Origin: Chitinophagaceae bacterium
Lineage (GTDB): Bacteria > Bacteroidota > Bacteroidia > Chitinophagales > Chitinophagaceae
Length of the DNA stretch: 64,000 bases
Direction of reading: 5' to 3'
Assembly (NCBI GenBank): GCA_016703625.1
Contig: JADJBP010000001.1
Span: 124,001-188,000 of the forward strand
The notes beneath the pieces were generated by a model. That model saw only the letters and a program-made list of their open reading frames with translations. It searched no databases and was not told the DNA's origin. The translations under genes were made by a program, and so were the position numbers. This document shows, in pieces, positions 49,856 through 59,572 of the stretch (positions are counted from its first letter, which is position 1; each line of letters opens with the position of its first letter).

Positions 49856-52137
49856 ATGAGAAAATTTGTTTTTCAGCATATTTGTCTTTTGTTAATTACC
49901 CTGTTACAGTTTCATATTTGTGGAGCACAAAACCTGCCTGCCGGCAAGGCAGGGAAGACCATTGATCAACGGGTTGATTCGGTTTTAAAACTGATGACAC
50001 TGGATGAGAAGATAGGCCAGCTTAATCAATACAACGACGACTGGAATGCCACCGGCCCGGTTACATTAGACAGTACAAAAAAGCAACAGGTACTCAAGGG
50101 ACAGGTGGGCTCCCTGTTAAATTGTGTGGGAACCATCAGAACAAGAACCTGGCAAAACATCGCCATGCAGTCACGCTTAAAAATTCCTTTGTTATTTGGG
50201 CAGGATGTTATTCATGGATACAAAACAACATTTCCCATTCCGCTGGCCGAAGCATGCAGTTGGGATATGGAAGCCATCCGGTTATCTGCAAGAACTGCTG
50301 CAACCGAAGCAAGCGCTGCAGGCATTAACTGGACCTTTGCGCCCATGGTTGATATTGCCCGTGATCCACGCTGGGGAAGGGTTATGGAAGGAGCAGGTGA
50401 AGATCCATACCTGGGTTCCAGGATTGCTTTGCCAGGGTAAAAGGTTTCCAGGGAAATAACCTGGGCGATATTAATTCGCTGATGGCCTGTGCCAAACATT
50501 TTGCTGCTTATGGTGCGGCCATTGGTGGCCGTGATTATAACTCGGTGGACATGAGCGACCGCCTTTTGTGGGAAGTGTACCTGCCTCCCTTTAAAGCAGC
50601 ACTTGATGCCGGTGCTGCTACCTTCATGAATTCATTCAATGACCTGAATGGTGTTCCGGCAACCGGCAATAAATACCTGCAGCGTGATATCCTGAAAGGA
50701 AAATGGGGCTTTAAAGGCTTTGTTGTAAGCGACTGGGGATCGGTTGGCGAAATGATAAATCACGGCAATGTAAAGAATGAATATGAGGCAGCTTTATCTG
50801 CCATTACCGCCGGAAGCGATATGGACATGGAAAGCCGTTGTTACAAAAATAATTTGGCTCAGCTGGTAAAAGATAAAAAAGTACCGGTTGCATTAATTGA
50901 TGATGCGGTGAAAAGAATTTTACGCAAGAAATTTGAACTGGGATTGTTTGATGATCCTTATAAATTCTGCGATGCAGCAAGGGAGCAGGCTGCATTAAAT
51001 AACCCGGCACACACAAAAATTGCAAGGGAAATGGCTGCAAAAAGTATTGTGTTACTGAAGAACGCCGGTCTGCCGGGGCAGGAAAAAAATATTTTGCCCT
51101 TATCGAAAAATATAAAATCCATTGCATTTATAGGCCCGCTGGTGAAAGCTGTAAAACAAAACAAAGGCTTTTGGGATGTAGAAGTACCGGGAGTGGATTC
51201 AAACTTTATTGTATCGCAATGGGAGGGCTTACAAAATAAAATTGGTACAGGCACAACGCTGCTGTATGCAATGGGTTGTGAAATTGAAGGCGACGATAAA
51301 AGCGGTTCTGCCGAAGCGGTTGAGGCAGCAAAAAAATCGGATGTGGTAATTCTGAGCATTGGCGAAAGAAGGGATATGAGCGGCGAAGCAAAAAGCCGCA
51401 GCAATATTAATATACCCGGTGTACAGGAAGATCTTTTGAAAGAACTTTTAGCTACCGGAAAACCGGTTGTTGTACTGCTCAACGCAGGCAGGCCGTTGGT
51501 ATTTAATTATACAGCCGACAATGCGTCAGCCATTTTATACACCTGGTGGTTGGGCAGCGAGGCCGGTAATGCTATTGCCGATGTGTTGTTTGGCGATTAC
51601 AACCCTTCTGCAAAATTGCCTATGAGTTTTCCTTACAGTGTGGGGCAGATACCCGTTTACTACAGTCATTTTAATACCGGGAGGCCGGCAACCAACGACA
51701 ACAACCGTAATTACAATTCATCTTATAACGACCTGTCTGTATTTCCCCGGTATGAATTTGGGTATGGGTTAAGCTATACCCATTTCCAATACAGCAACCT
51801 GCAACTAAGTAAAAAGAAGTTAAAAGCACATGAAGAACTGACAGCTGCAGTTGTGGTTACCAATACCGGAAAATATGAAGGTGAAGAAATTGTACAATTA
51901 TATATCCGTGATAAGGTTGGATCAGTTGTGCGGCCGGTAAAAGAGTTAAAAGATTTTATAAAAGTAAAATTAAAGCCGGGAGAAAATAGGCTGCTAACGT
52001 TTTTCATCAACAGGGAAAAACTTTCCTTTTATAATCAGCAATTGCAATGGGTGGCAGAGCCGGGTGATTTTGAAATAATGATCGGGGCTTCATCAGAAGA
52101 TATCCGTTTAAAGGATAATTTTGAGTTGATTAAATGA
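49856..52137 (+). CDS. bglX: GH3 beta-glucosidase (second copy), frameshifted
   Basis: Same architecture as its neighbour: IFGQDVIHG-type segment (LLFGQDVIHGYKTTFPIPLAE), APMVDIARDPRWGRVMEGAGEDP, CAKHFAAYGA, nucleophile Asp in GFVVSDWGS, GERRDMSGEAKSRS in the second domain, and the Fn3-like tail. The frame breaks at about 50428-50432; one more G gives IALARVKGFQGNNLGDINSLM. Soon after the signal peptide it reads AQNLPAGKAGKTID, where a repeat palindrome (49933-49954) is translated. The two GH3 copies are diverged enough to suggest different linkage or length preference. Confidence 0.93.
49933..49954. repeat. Palindromic repeat, in frame in the second GH3 gene
   Basis: CCTGCCTGCCGGC-AAGGCAGGG, one of the CCTGCCGGCAGG family, adding LPAGKAGK between the signal peptide and the catalytic domain. 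Confidence 0.7.
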
Positions 52138-52760
52138 GCAAAATGATTAAGAATATTATTTTCGATCTCGGGGGCGTTTTACTTGATATTGACTATCAAA
52201 AAAGCATTGATGCGTTCAAAAACCGCGGCATAGATGACTTTGAAGACATGTTTTCGCAGTTTAAAGCCGATGAACTGTTTGAAAAGCTGGAAACGGGTAC
52301 AATAAGCGAAACTGATTTTTATGCAGCCATAAAAAAAAGAACAGGGCATACTATTGTTAATGAAGAGATAGACCAGGCTTGGAATGCCCTCATTTTAAGT
52401 TTCAGGAAAGAAAGCCTGGAGATATTGGAAAAACTTTCTGCTGATTACAAACTGTACCTGTTAAGCAATACCAACAACATTCATTTAAAATACTTTAAGT
52501 CATTATTTACCAGGGAAACCGGGAAACCTTTGCTGGATGCATATTTCACAAAAGCATGGTACAGCAGTGAAGTAGGCCTTCGCAAGCCGGGCGAACAAAT
52601 ATTTCAGTTTGCTTTGCAGGAAGAAAACCTGGTTGCAGCCGAAACGCTCTTTATTGATGATACGCTGGCAAATATTGAAACAGCCCAAAAACTGGGATTT
52701 AAAACCCACCTTCTTTTACCAACCGAAAGAATAGAAATGCTGGAGATAAATTCTTTTTAA
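52134..52760 (+). CDS. HAD phosphatase (YihX-like)
   Basis: A cytoplasmic HAD-type hydrolase: nucleophile motif IIFDLGGVLLDID, SNTNNIH (motif II), the Lys in GLRKPGEQIF and FIDDTLANIETA (motif IV). The DLG form and the whole sequence resemble YihX, an alpha-glucose-1-phosphate phosphatase in E. coli; here the sugar-phosphate link is inference. Its ATG overlaps the GH3 stop (ATGA), so it is the last gene of the PUL transcript and could act on phosphorylated glucose from the locus. Confidence 0.87.
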   Translation: MSKMIKNIIFDLGGVLLDIDYQKSIDAFKNRGIDDFEDMFSQFKADELFEKLETGTISETDFYAAIKKRTGHTIVNEEIDQAWNALILSFRKESLEILEKLSADYKLYLLSNTNNIHLKYFKSLFTRETGKPLLDAYFTKAWYSSEVGLRKPGEQIFQFALQEENLVAAETLFIDDTLANIETAQKLGFKTHLLLPTERIEMLEINSF

Positions 52761-52776
52761 ACGGTATGGATTTATT

Positions 52777-52834
52777 GCCTGTTGCCAATTGCTTATTGCC
52801 AATTTATCTACCGTAGCTTTTAGCGAAGGTAGAT
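52777..52834. repeat. Composite heptad-plus-hairpin repeat at the end of the PUL
   Basis: Heptads GCCTGTT, GCCAATT, GCTTATT, GCCAATT, then TAT, then ATCTACC-GTAGCTTTTAGCGAA-GGTAGAT with perfect seven-base arms (52806-52834; the TAT shares bases with the arm). Same plan as the element inside the NadR-type gene at 3945-4000. Lies between two convergent stops and could serve as a two-way terminator. Confidence 0.75.
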
Positions 52835-52839
52835 TCGTA

Positions 52840-53078
52840 CTACTTAACTTCCTCAAACTCAATATAATCTTCCCTGCTTGGTTTGGTTTGGCTTTCCTTT
52901 TGGGTACCCGGCTGACCACCGGCTTGCTGGTTCATTTGCTCATTCATCCGGCTTTGCATTTCTCCCATTTTTTATTCACCTGTTTGGTGGTTCTATATAC
53001 CGGTATAATAAAGTCAAATATCAGTTTATACAACAGGTACAGTACCAAAAGCTCAAATATTACCCTGATCAATCCCAT
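52840..53078 (-). CDS. DUF4834-like small membrane protein, frameshifted
   Basis: Read from ATG 53078: MGLIRVIFELLVLYLLYKLI, a single N-terminal membrane helix, then about 30 residues to TTKQVNKK. There one base is missing in the six-T run 52968-52973 (six A on the coding strand); adding it gives MGEMQSRMNEQMNQQ and an acidic end DYIEFEEVK with TAG at 52840. A membrane anchor, Gln/Met-rich middle and a DYI(E/D)FEE tail are the marks of the Bacteroidota DUF4834 family, 79 residues here. A TAACTTTG box is only four bases upstream of the ATG, so the message may be nearly leaderless. Divergent from rimP. Confidence 0.7.
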
Positions 53079-53154
53079 GCCGCAAAGTTATAAATCAAAC
53101 AAATGCGGCCCTGTTAAAATTTTACCGGTAAAAATTACCCGAAAACCCATTCAT

Positions 53155-53186
53155 TTTGGCAATTACAGGGGCATTGCCTATATTTG
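53155..53186 (+). promoter_or_regulatory. Promoter of the rimP-nusA-infB operon
   Basis: TTTG (53155-53158), 20 bases, TATATTTG (53179-53186), 54 bases before rimP. A full match to the Bacteroidota promoter pattern. Confidence 0.75.
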
Positions 53187-53240
53187 CAGCAGACAAAGAA
53201 GTAAAGGAAGGGGACGGTGGCGTTCCCTTCTTCTTTTATC

Positions 53241-53705
53241 ATGACTCAGGACACACAAATACAGGCGGTAGAAAAACTGATCGGGCCATTGCTTTTTGAC
53301 GATATTTTTCTGGTTTCCATTAAAATAAAGCCAACCAATAATTTTAAAATATATTTAGATGCGGATAGCGGGCTTGGGATTGAAAAGTGCATTAAAATAA
53401 ACCGGGCCCTGTATAAGATCATGGAAGAAATGGGCATGTATCCCGAAGGTGATTTTTCGCTGGAAGTGAGCAGCCCCGGGCTGGATGAGCCATTAAAACT
53501 GCTGCGACAATACAAAAAAAATACCGGCAGGGAAGTGGAAGTAATAACCAATGATGACGTGAAAAAAGAAGGCAGGCTCACAGAGGTAACCGAAGAAAAA
53601 ATTACCATAGAATATACCGAAGGAAAAGGGAAAAAGGCAGTGGTAAAAAAGGATGACATTTTCTTTAATGATATTAAACAGACAAAAGTTCAGATCAAGT
53701 TCTAA
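53241..53705 (+). CDS. rimP: Ribosome maturation factor RimP
   Basis: Needed for 30S maturation. 154 residues: N-terminal domain with LDADSGLGIEKCIKINRAL and the family motif LEVSSPGLDEPL, then the C-terminal SH3-like domain (GREVEVITNDDVKKEGRLTEV, DIFFNDIKQTKVQIKF). ATG 53241 is chosen over the upstream opening. First gene of the conserved rimP-nusA-infB operon. Confidence 0.95.
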   Translation: MTQDTQIQAVEKLIGPLLFDDIFLVSIKIKPTNNFKIYLDADSGLGIEKCIKINRALYKIMEEMGMYPEGDFSLEVSSPGLDEPLKLLRQYKKNTGREVEVITNDDVKKEGRLTEVTEEKITIEYTEGKGKKAVVKKDDIFFNDIKQTKVQIKF

Positions 53706-53754
53706 TTATTAAACAAAACCCCTACCCCGGCGGGGAATGAGGCCGGAGCGGAAT

Positions 53755-55005
53755 ATGGCAAGTATTAATTTAATTGATTCCTTCCAGGAATTTAAAGAAG
53801 CGGAAAACATTGATCGGCCTACGCTGATGAAAGTTATGGAAGATGTTTTTAAAACACTCATCCGTAAAAAATACGGCAGCGACGAATGTTTTGATGTAAT
53901 CGTTAATGATCAGAAAGGTGACCTGGAAATTTTCCGTCGCCGTACCATTGTTGATGATGATGACCTGTATAACACGCTTACCGAAATTGAATATAAAGAT
54001 GCCATCAAGATCGAGCCTGATTACCAGGTTGGAGAAGAACTGTACGAGGAAGTGGATATTCAGAAAGAGTTTGGCCGACGTGCCATACTGGCCGGCAAAC
54101 AAACACTGGCCGCACGTATCAATGATCTCAAGAAGAATATCCTGATCAAAAAATACGAAGAGCGTGTAGGCGAAATTGTAAGCGGCGAAGTATACCAGGT
54201 TTGGAAAAAAGAAGTGCTGTTGCTCGATGAGGAAGGAAATGAAATGCTGTTACCCAAATCTGAGCAGATACCTACTGATTATTTTAAGAAAGGCGAAACC
54301 GTAAGAGGTGTTGTAAAAAAAGTGGAATTAAAGAACAGCCAGGCGGTCATTATCATTTCAAGAACCAGCCCGGCATTCCTCGAAAAATTACTGGAGATAG
54401 AAGTGCCTGAAATTTTTGACGGCCTGATTGTTGTTAAGAAAATTGTACGCGACCCGGGCGAAAGGGCAAAAGTTGCGGTTGAAAGTTATGATGACAGGAT
54501 CGACCCGGTGGGCGCCTGTGTGGGTATGAAGGGAAGCCGCATTGATGGCATTGTACGTGAATTGAAGAATGAAAATATTGATGTGATCAACTGGACCAGC
54601 AACACCCAGCTGATGATCCAGCGTTCATTAACACCGGCCAAGATCACCAGCATGGAACTGGATAATGAAAAAATGCATGCCAATGTATATTTAAAACCCG
54701 ACCAGGTATCCCTGGCCATTGGCCGCAGGGGCGTTAACATCAAACTGGCCTGTGAACTTACCGGCTACGAAATTGATGTATTCCGCGATAATGAAGGCGA
54801 AGTGGAAGAATTTGATATTGACCTGGATGAATTCACCGATGAGATAGAACCATGGATCATTGACGAACTGAAAAGGGTTGGTTGTGATACCGGCCGCTCG
54901 GTACTTGAATTAACAGCCGAAGAACTGGAACGCAGAACAGACCTGGAAAAAGAAACAATAGAAGACGTAAGAAGAATATTGACTGAAGAATTTGGAAAAG
55001 AATAA
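53755..55005 (+). CDS. nusA: Transcription termination/antitermination protein NusA
   Basis: Binds RNA polymerase and nascent RNA to control pausing and termination. Order: N-terminal domain (1-130), S1 domain (about 135-200: GEIVSGEVYQVWKKEVLLLDEEG), KH1 (VVKKIVRDPGERAKVAVES, DPVGACVGMKGSRIDGIVREL) and KH2 (QVSLAIGRRGVNIKLACELTGY), then an acidic tail (GEVEEFDIDLDEFTDEIE) with a helix-hairpin-like end. Intact at 416 residues. ATG 53755 is used. A G/C palindrome (CCCCGGCGGGG) lies just upstream near 53726. Confidence 0.96.
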   Translation: MASINLIDSFQEFKEAENIDRPTLMKVMEDVFKTLIRKKYGSDECFDVIVNDQKGDLEIFRRRTIVDDDDLYNTLTEIEYKDAIKIEPDYQVGEELYEEVDIQKEFGRRAILAGKQTLAARINDLKKNILIKKYEERVGEIVSGEVYQVWKKEVLLLDEEGNEMLLPKSEQIPTDYFKKGETVRGVVKKVELKNSQAVIIISRTSPAFLEKLLEIEVPEIFDGLIVVKKIVRDPGERAKVAVESYDDRIDPVGACVGMKGSRIDGIVRELKNENIDVINWTSNTQLMIQRSLTPAKITSMELDNEKMHANVYLKPDQVSLAIGRRGVNIKLACELTGYEIDVFRDNEGEVEEFDIDLDEFTDEIEPWIIDELKRVGCDTGRSVLELTAEELERRTDLEKETIEDVRRILTEEFGKE

Positions 55006-55060
55006 GAACTGGATTTTAAATTACACAGAACGTTTATTTAGAATACTCAAAAGAAAATCA

Positions 55061-55079
55061 GTCCCGCCTCAGGCGGGAC
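55061..55079. repeat. Perfect palindrome in the nusA-infB spacer
   Basis: GTCCCGCC-TCA-GGCGGGAC ends 11 bases before the infB ATG. Same core as the recA terminator at 14680-14696 but without a T run. Its stem would cover or abut the infB ribosome-binding region. Confidence 0.7.
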
Positions 55080-55090
55080 AAACAAAAAGA

Positions 55091-57957
55091 ATGTCAGAAG
55101 TAACAACACCAAGGTTAATGGCTGCGGCCAAGGAATTTAATATAGGTACAAATACCTTGATAGATTTCCTTGTGTCAAAGGGGATTAATGAAGAGCTGAA
55201 ACCCACCACTAAATTATCGGAGACGATGTACCGTATTTTGCAATCGGAGTTTCAGCAGGATAAAGTAGCACATGAAAAAGCCATGCAGATCGACCTTCCC
55301 AAAGGTGCCAGTGTAAGTGAGCCCAAGAAGAAAAAAGACGAGCTGGATATATCTATAAAAAAAGATACCAGGCAAAAACCATTACCTGCTGAAGCAGAAA
55401 AACCGGCAGCCTGAAGTAACAGAAGAGGTTAAAGAACCGGTTAAAGAAAAAATAAAAGAAACAGCTAAAGAACCCGAGCCGGCCGAATCTGCCTTAACCA
55501 AAGTAAAAGCACCGGAACTGGAAACACCCAAAGTGCTGGATAAGATCGACCTCGATAAAATAGACTCATCTACCAGGCCAAAAAAATCTGCTAAAAAAGC
55601 GCCTGAAAAAGAAACAGAAAAAGAAACAGAAGCGGAAAAAGAGGAAGCCAAAAAAGCCGCAACCGCTAAAAAAGCCAAAAAGGCTGAACCGGAAAAAGAA
55701 GCCGAAGCAGTTGTTGAAATAAAGGCCGAAGCGCCGGTAAAGGAAGTCAAAGAAGACGAATCACCGGTCATTGAAAACATAAAAGCAAAAAAATTAACCG
55801 GGCCCAAGATCATGGGAAAGATCGACCTGCCTGTTGATAATGATACAAGGCCTAAAAAAGGCATTGATGAAAAACGCAAGCGTAAGCGTATTCCCATGGA
55901 AAAAAAGCCGGGTGCTGCTGTACCCCCGTCAACACCACCCAGGAGACCGGGCGGAAGTACAACGGGAACCGGGGCATCTAACCGGGCTGGTGGCGGCAGG
56001 TTTAACCGTCCGGGTACCGGAACCGGTACAGGCACGGGACGCCGGGAAGATAAAGTAATTGATGCAAAGGAGATCCAGGATAAACTAAAAGAAACACAGG
56101 CAAAATTAGCCGGTGCCGGCGGCCGTGGCAAAAGCTTAAAGGCCAAATACCGTAAAGCAAAACGTGATGAGCATGCTGAACTGGCAGGTTCCGGGGCAGA
56201 ACAAGGCAATAAACTGCAGGTAACAGAATATATTTCTGTTAGTGAACTGGCAGGTTTAATGGATGTTAGTTTTGCAGATGTGATCAGTAAATGTATGAGC
56301 CTCGGAATCATGGTTTCTATCAACCAGCGGCTGGAAGCAGATGTGATAGAACTCGTTGCCAGCGAATTTAATTTCGAAGTGGAATTCATAGGTGTGGAAG
56401 ATGCCGGCGACCTGGATCATGATGATGAAGAGGACAGCGAAGAAAATTTAAGGCCCAGGGCACCCATTGTTACCATCATGGGTCACGTAGACCATGGTAA
56501 AACATCCCTGCTCGATTATATCCGGAATACCAATGTTATTGCAGGTGAAGCAGGAGGTATTACACAACATATCGGCGCGTATGAAGTAACCCTGAAAGAC
56601 GGCAGGAACATCGCATTTTTAGATACGCCGGGCCACGAAGCCTTTACAGCTATGCGTGCCCGTGGTGCCAAGGTTACCGATATTGCGGTAATTGTTGTTG
56701 CCGCTGATGATGCGGTAATGCCGCAAACAAAGGAAGCCATTTCCCATGCGCAGGCTGCCAATGTACCGATGGTTTTTGCCATCAATAAAATGGATAAGGA
56801 CGGGGCCAATCCCGAAAAAATAAAAGAACAGCTTGCCGGTATGAATGTATTGGTAGAAAGCTGGGGAGGTAAATTTCAAAGCCAGGAAATAAGCGCTAAA
56901 AGCGGGATGAATGTTGACCTGCTGATGGAAAAGATATTGCTGGAAACAGATATCCTGGAACTGAAGGCAAACCCCAACAGGGAAGCCAGCGGAACAGTGA
57001 TTGAAGCAACCCTGGATAAGGGACGCGGTTATGTAGCAACCATTCTTGTACAGAACGGAACATTAAAGGTTGGCGATATGATCGTTTCCGGACAGAATTT
57101 TGGTAAGGTAAAAGCCATGTACAACGAGCGTAACCAGCGGGTTGAAAAAGCACCACCGTCAACACCGGTATTGATACTGGGATTAAACGGTGCTCCACAG
57201 GCAGGCGAAACATTTAAAGTTTATGAAAACGAAAGCGATGCCCGTTCAAATGCCTATAAACGCGGACAGATATTGCGTGAACAGGGGATGCGTGCCAAAA
57301 AACACATTACACTGGATGAGATCGGGCGCCGCCTGGCATTGGGAAGCTTTAAAGAACTGAATGTTATTATTAAAGGTGATGTGGATGGTTCGGTAGAAGC
57401 GTTGAGTGACTCACTGCAAAAATTAAGTACAGAAGAGATTGTAATTAAAGTAATTCATAAAGCCGTTGGTGCCATTACAGAAAGTGATGTTACACTGGCC
57501 AATGCATCCGATGCCATTATCATTGGCTTTAATGTAAGGCCTTCCATGCATGCAGCTAAACTGGCTGAGCAGGAAGCCATACAGATCAAATTATACTCCA
57601 TCATTTACAATGCCATTGAAGAGATCAAGAGTGCCATGGAAGGTATGCTTGAACCAAGTGTTGAAGAAAGATACTGGGTAATGTGAAATACGGGAAGTAT
57701 ACAAATTTGATAAAGCCAGTGTTGCCGGTTGTTTTGTGCTGGATGGTAAAATGGCCAGGAATAACCGCATCAGGCTCATCCGGGATGGTATTGTGATCTT
57801 TACCGGGGAGCTGGGCAGCTTAAAGCGTTTTAAAGATGATGCTAAGGAAGTAACATCAAGTATGGAATGCGGGTTAACGATCAGGAACTACAACGACATA
57901 AAAGTGGGCGATATCGTGGAAGCTTTTGAGGAAATTGAAGTTAAACGTACGCTGTAA
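55091..57957 (+). CDS. infB: Translation initiation factor IF-2, frameshifted three times
   Basis: Places initiator tRNA on the ribosome. N-terminal IF2-N (MAAAKEFNIGTNTLIDFLVSKG), a Lys/Glu/Pro/Gly-rich linker of about 300 residues, a second IF2-N-like region (YISVSELAGLMDVSFADVISKCM), then the GTPase with GHVDHGKTS, DTPGHEAFTAMR, NKMDKDGANPEKI, and domains II-IV. Breaks: an extra base at 55403-55407 (EKPQPEVTEEVK after correction), and one A missing at each of about 57670-57673 and 57686-57688 (ERILGNVKIREVYKFDK). The gene must work in a living cell, so these are almost certainly sequence errors. Confidence 0.96.
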
Positions 57958-57964
57958 AATGCCT

Positions 57965-58046
57965 CAAGTTGCAGGCAACAAGGAACAAGGTATTAATTTA
58001 AATACCTGCCTCCTTGTAACTTGACCCTTGAATCTTGAGTCTTTTT
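57965..58046 (+). terminator. Inverted heptad repeat, probable terminator of the infB operon
   Basis: Left arm: four CAAGnnn-type heptads (CAAGTTG, CAGGCAA, CAAGGAA, CAAGGTA; 57965-57992). Right arm: four CTTGnnn heptads (CTTGTAA, CTTGACC, CTTGAAT, CTTGAGT; 58013-58040), then CTTTTTCC. The arms pair imperfectly across a 20-base A/T-rich loop. It begins eight bases after the infB stop. Confidence 0.6.
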
Positions 58047-58106
58047 CCTATTCCGAATCTTTTGTTAAATGAACTGCTGCAAAGGCAGGGTTTTAAACCA
58101 GGGGTT

Positions 58107-58114
58107 TATTTTTG
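58107..58114 (+). promoter_or_regulatory. Candidate -7 element of the PPIase gene
   Basis: TATTTTTG fits TAnnTTTG, 58 bases before the ATG. Confidence 0.4.
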
Positions 58115-58171
58115 ACGCAGCTTTGCTTCAAACTGTTTTACATAAGAAACAGGATGATTAAAATTAATGTA

Positions 58172-59548
58172 ATGAAAAAGTATTTACTCTTCTTAATTGC
58201 CGCATCCGGATTTGTGTCTGCATCAACAGCACAAAACAGCCAGCCCAAAAAAATTGTTGCGGATAAGATCGTTGCCGTTGTGGGGGATAAGGTTATTTTA
58301 AAAAGCGATATTGATAACAGTATCGTTGATATGGAGCGCCAGAAAATTGAGATCCCTGTAAATGGCAGGTGCCTGTTGCTTGAACAGGCCATGGGTATTA
58401 AAGCGCTGGTGCTGCAGGCCGAAAAGGATTCGATTCCGGTTACAGACGAGGAAGTTGAAACCATTATCGATAACAGGATACGGGCTTTTATATCGCAGTT
58501 CGGCTCAAAGGAAGAACTGGAAAAAGTGGCCGGTAAAACCATTTACCAGCTGAAGGAAGATTTCAGGGAACCCATCCGCGACCAGGAACTGGCCAAAGCC
58601 ATGCGTAATAAAGTAGTGGAGAATGTACGCATCACTCCCAAAGAAGTCAATGAATATTACAATACAATTCCCACAGACAGTTTGTTCTTATATGAAAGCG
58701 AAGTGGAGATCAGCCAGATCGTTTCATACCCAAAGGCGAGCAGGGATGCAGAAGAATATGTGGTAGAGCAGCTGAAAGAATTTAAAGCACAGATCGAATC
58801 CGGTAAAAATGATTTTGCATCGCTGGCCAGTATTTATACACAGGATCCGGGGAGTAAGGAAACAGGCGGGCAGTACGATGTAAACAGGAACTCAAAAGAA
58901 CTGGACCCGGTTTGGCTCGGCAAAGCATTTTCGCTGAAGCCGGGACAGGTATCAGCGCCATTTAAAACAAAATTCGGTTATCACATCATGCAATTGATCA
59001 GCCGTGCCGGGGATGATGCATCTGTAAGGCATTTGTTACTGATACCGCAGGTTACTTCGTACGAGATAAAAGACGAGATCGATAAACTGGATTCTGTAAG
59101 GGCCCTGTTGATGGCCGGTACTATGGATTTTGGTGCGGCAGTTGCCAGGTACAGCAATGATGATGCCCATAAATTTACGGCCGGGCAAATTACCGGGAAT
59201 GACGGAAGTACATATGTAACCATCGACCAGCTTGATAAAGACCTGGTGGTTATGCTTAAAGAACTTAAAGTGGGGCAATACTCGCAGCCCAGGGAATATG
59301 TTGACGAAAGGGGAAGAAAAGCAGTCAGGATCGTATATTTAAAAACAAGAACTGAACCGCACCGCGAAAACCTGAAAGATGATTATGACCGCATTTCCCA
59401 AAGGGCGTTGGAACAAAAAAAGAACCAGGTACTCGAACAGTGGTTCAATAAAAAAGTTGTTACTTATTTTATTTTGGTAGATGATGAATTCAAATCATGC
59501 CCCGAAATGGCAAAGTGGCTGTCGGGCCCGGGTTCAGTAAAAAACTGA
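58172..59548 (+). CDS. Periplasmic peptidyl-prolyl isomerase (SurA-like)
   Basis: Signal peptide MKKYLLFLIAASGFVSASTAQ, a SurA N-terminal domain (VADKIVAVVGDKVILKSDID, LVLQAEKDSIPVTDEEVE), then a parvulin domain (about 195-290: EVEISQIVSYPKAS, FASLASIYTQDPGSKETGGQ, FSLKPGQVSAPFKTKFGYHIMQL) and a second, weaker one (VRHLLLIPQV ... FGAAVARYSNDDAHKFTAGQ). A chaperone for outer-membrane proteins. ATG 58172 is used; 459 residues, intact. Monocistronic with a good terminator. Confidence 0.92.
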   Translation: MKKYLLFLIAASGFVSASTAQNSQPKKIVADKIVAVVGDKVILKSDIDNSIVDMERQKIEIPVNGRCLLLEQAMGIKALVLQAEKDSIPVTDEEVETIIDNRIRAFISQFGSKEELEKVAGKTIYQLKEDFREPIRDQELAKAMRNKVVENVRITPKEVNEYYNTIPTDSLFLYESEVEISQIVSYPKASRDAEEYVVEQLKEFKAQIESGKNDFASLASIYTQDPGSKETGGQYDVNRNSKELDPVWLGKAFSLKPGQVSAPFKTKFGYHIMQLISRAGDDASVRHLLLIPQVTSYEIKDEIDKLDSVRALLMAGTMDFGAAVARYSNDDAHKFTAGQITGNDGSTYVTIDQLDKDLVVMLKELKVGQYSQPREYVDERGRKAVRIVYLKTRTEPHRENLKDDYDRISQRALEQKKNQVLEQWFNKKVVTYFILVDDEFKSCPEMAKWLSGPGSVKN

Positions 59549-59572
59549 TGTAAGAATTTTTAATACCTTCAG

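Noticed and set aside
55382..56389. Long open frame (335 codons) on the minus strand across infB
   Set aside because: It mirrors the Lys/Glu/Ala-rich IF-2 linker; the product is low-complexity Ser/Phe/Leu with no family signal, while the plus-strand IF-2 is certain.
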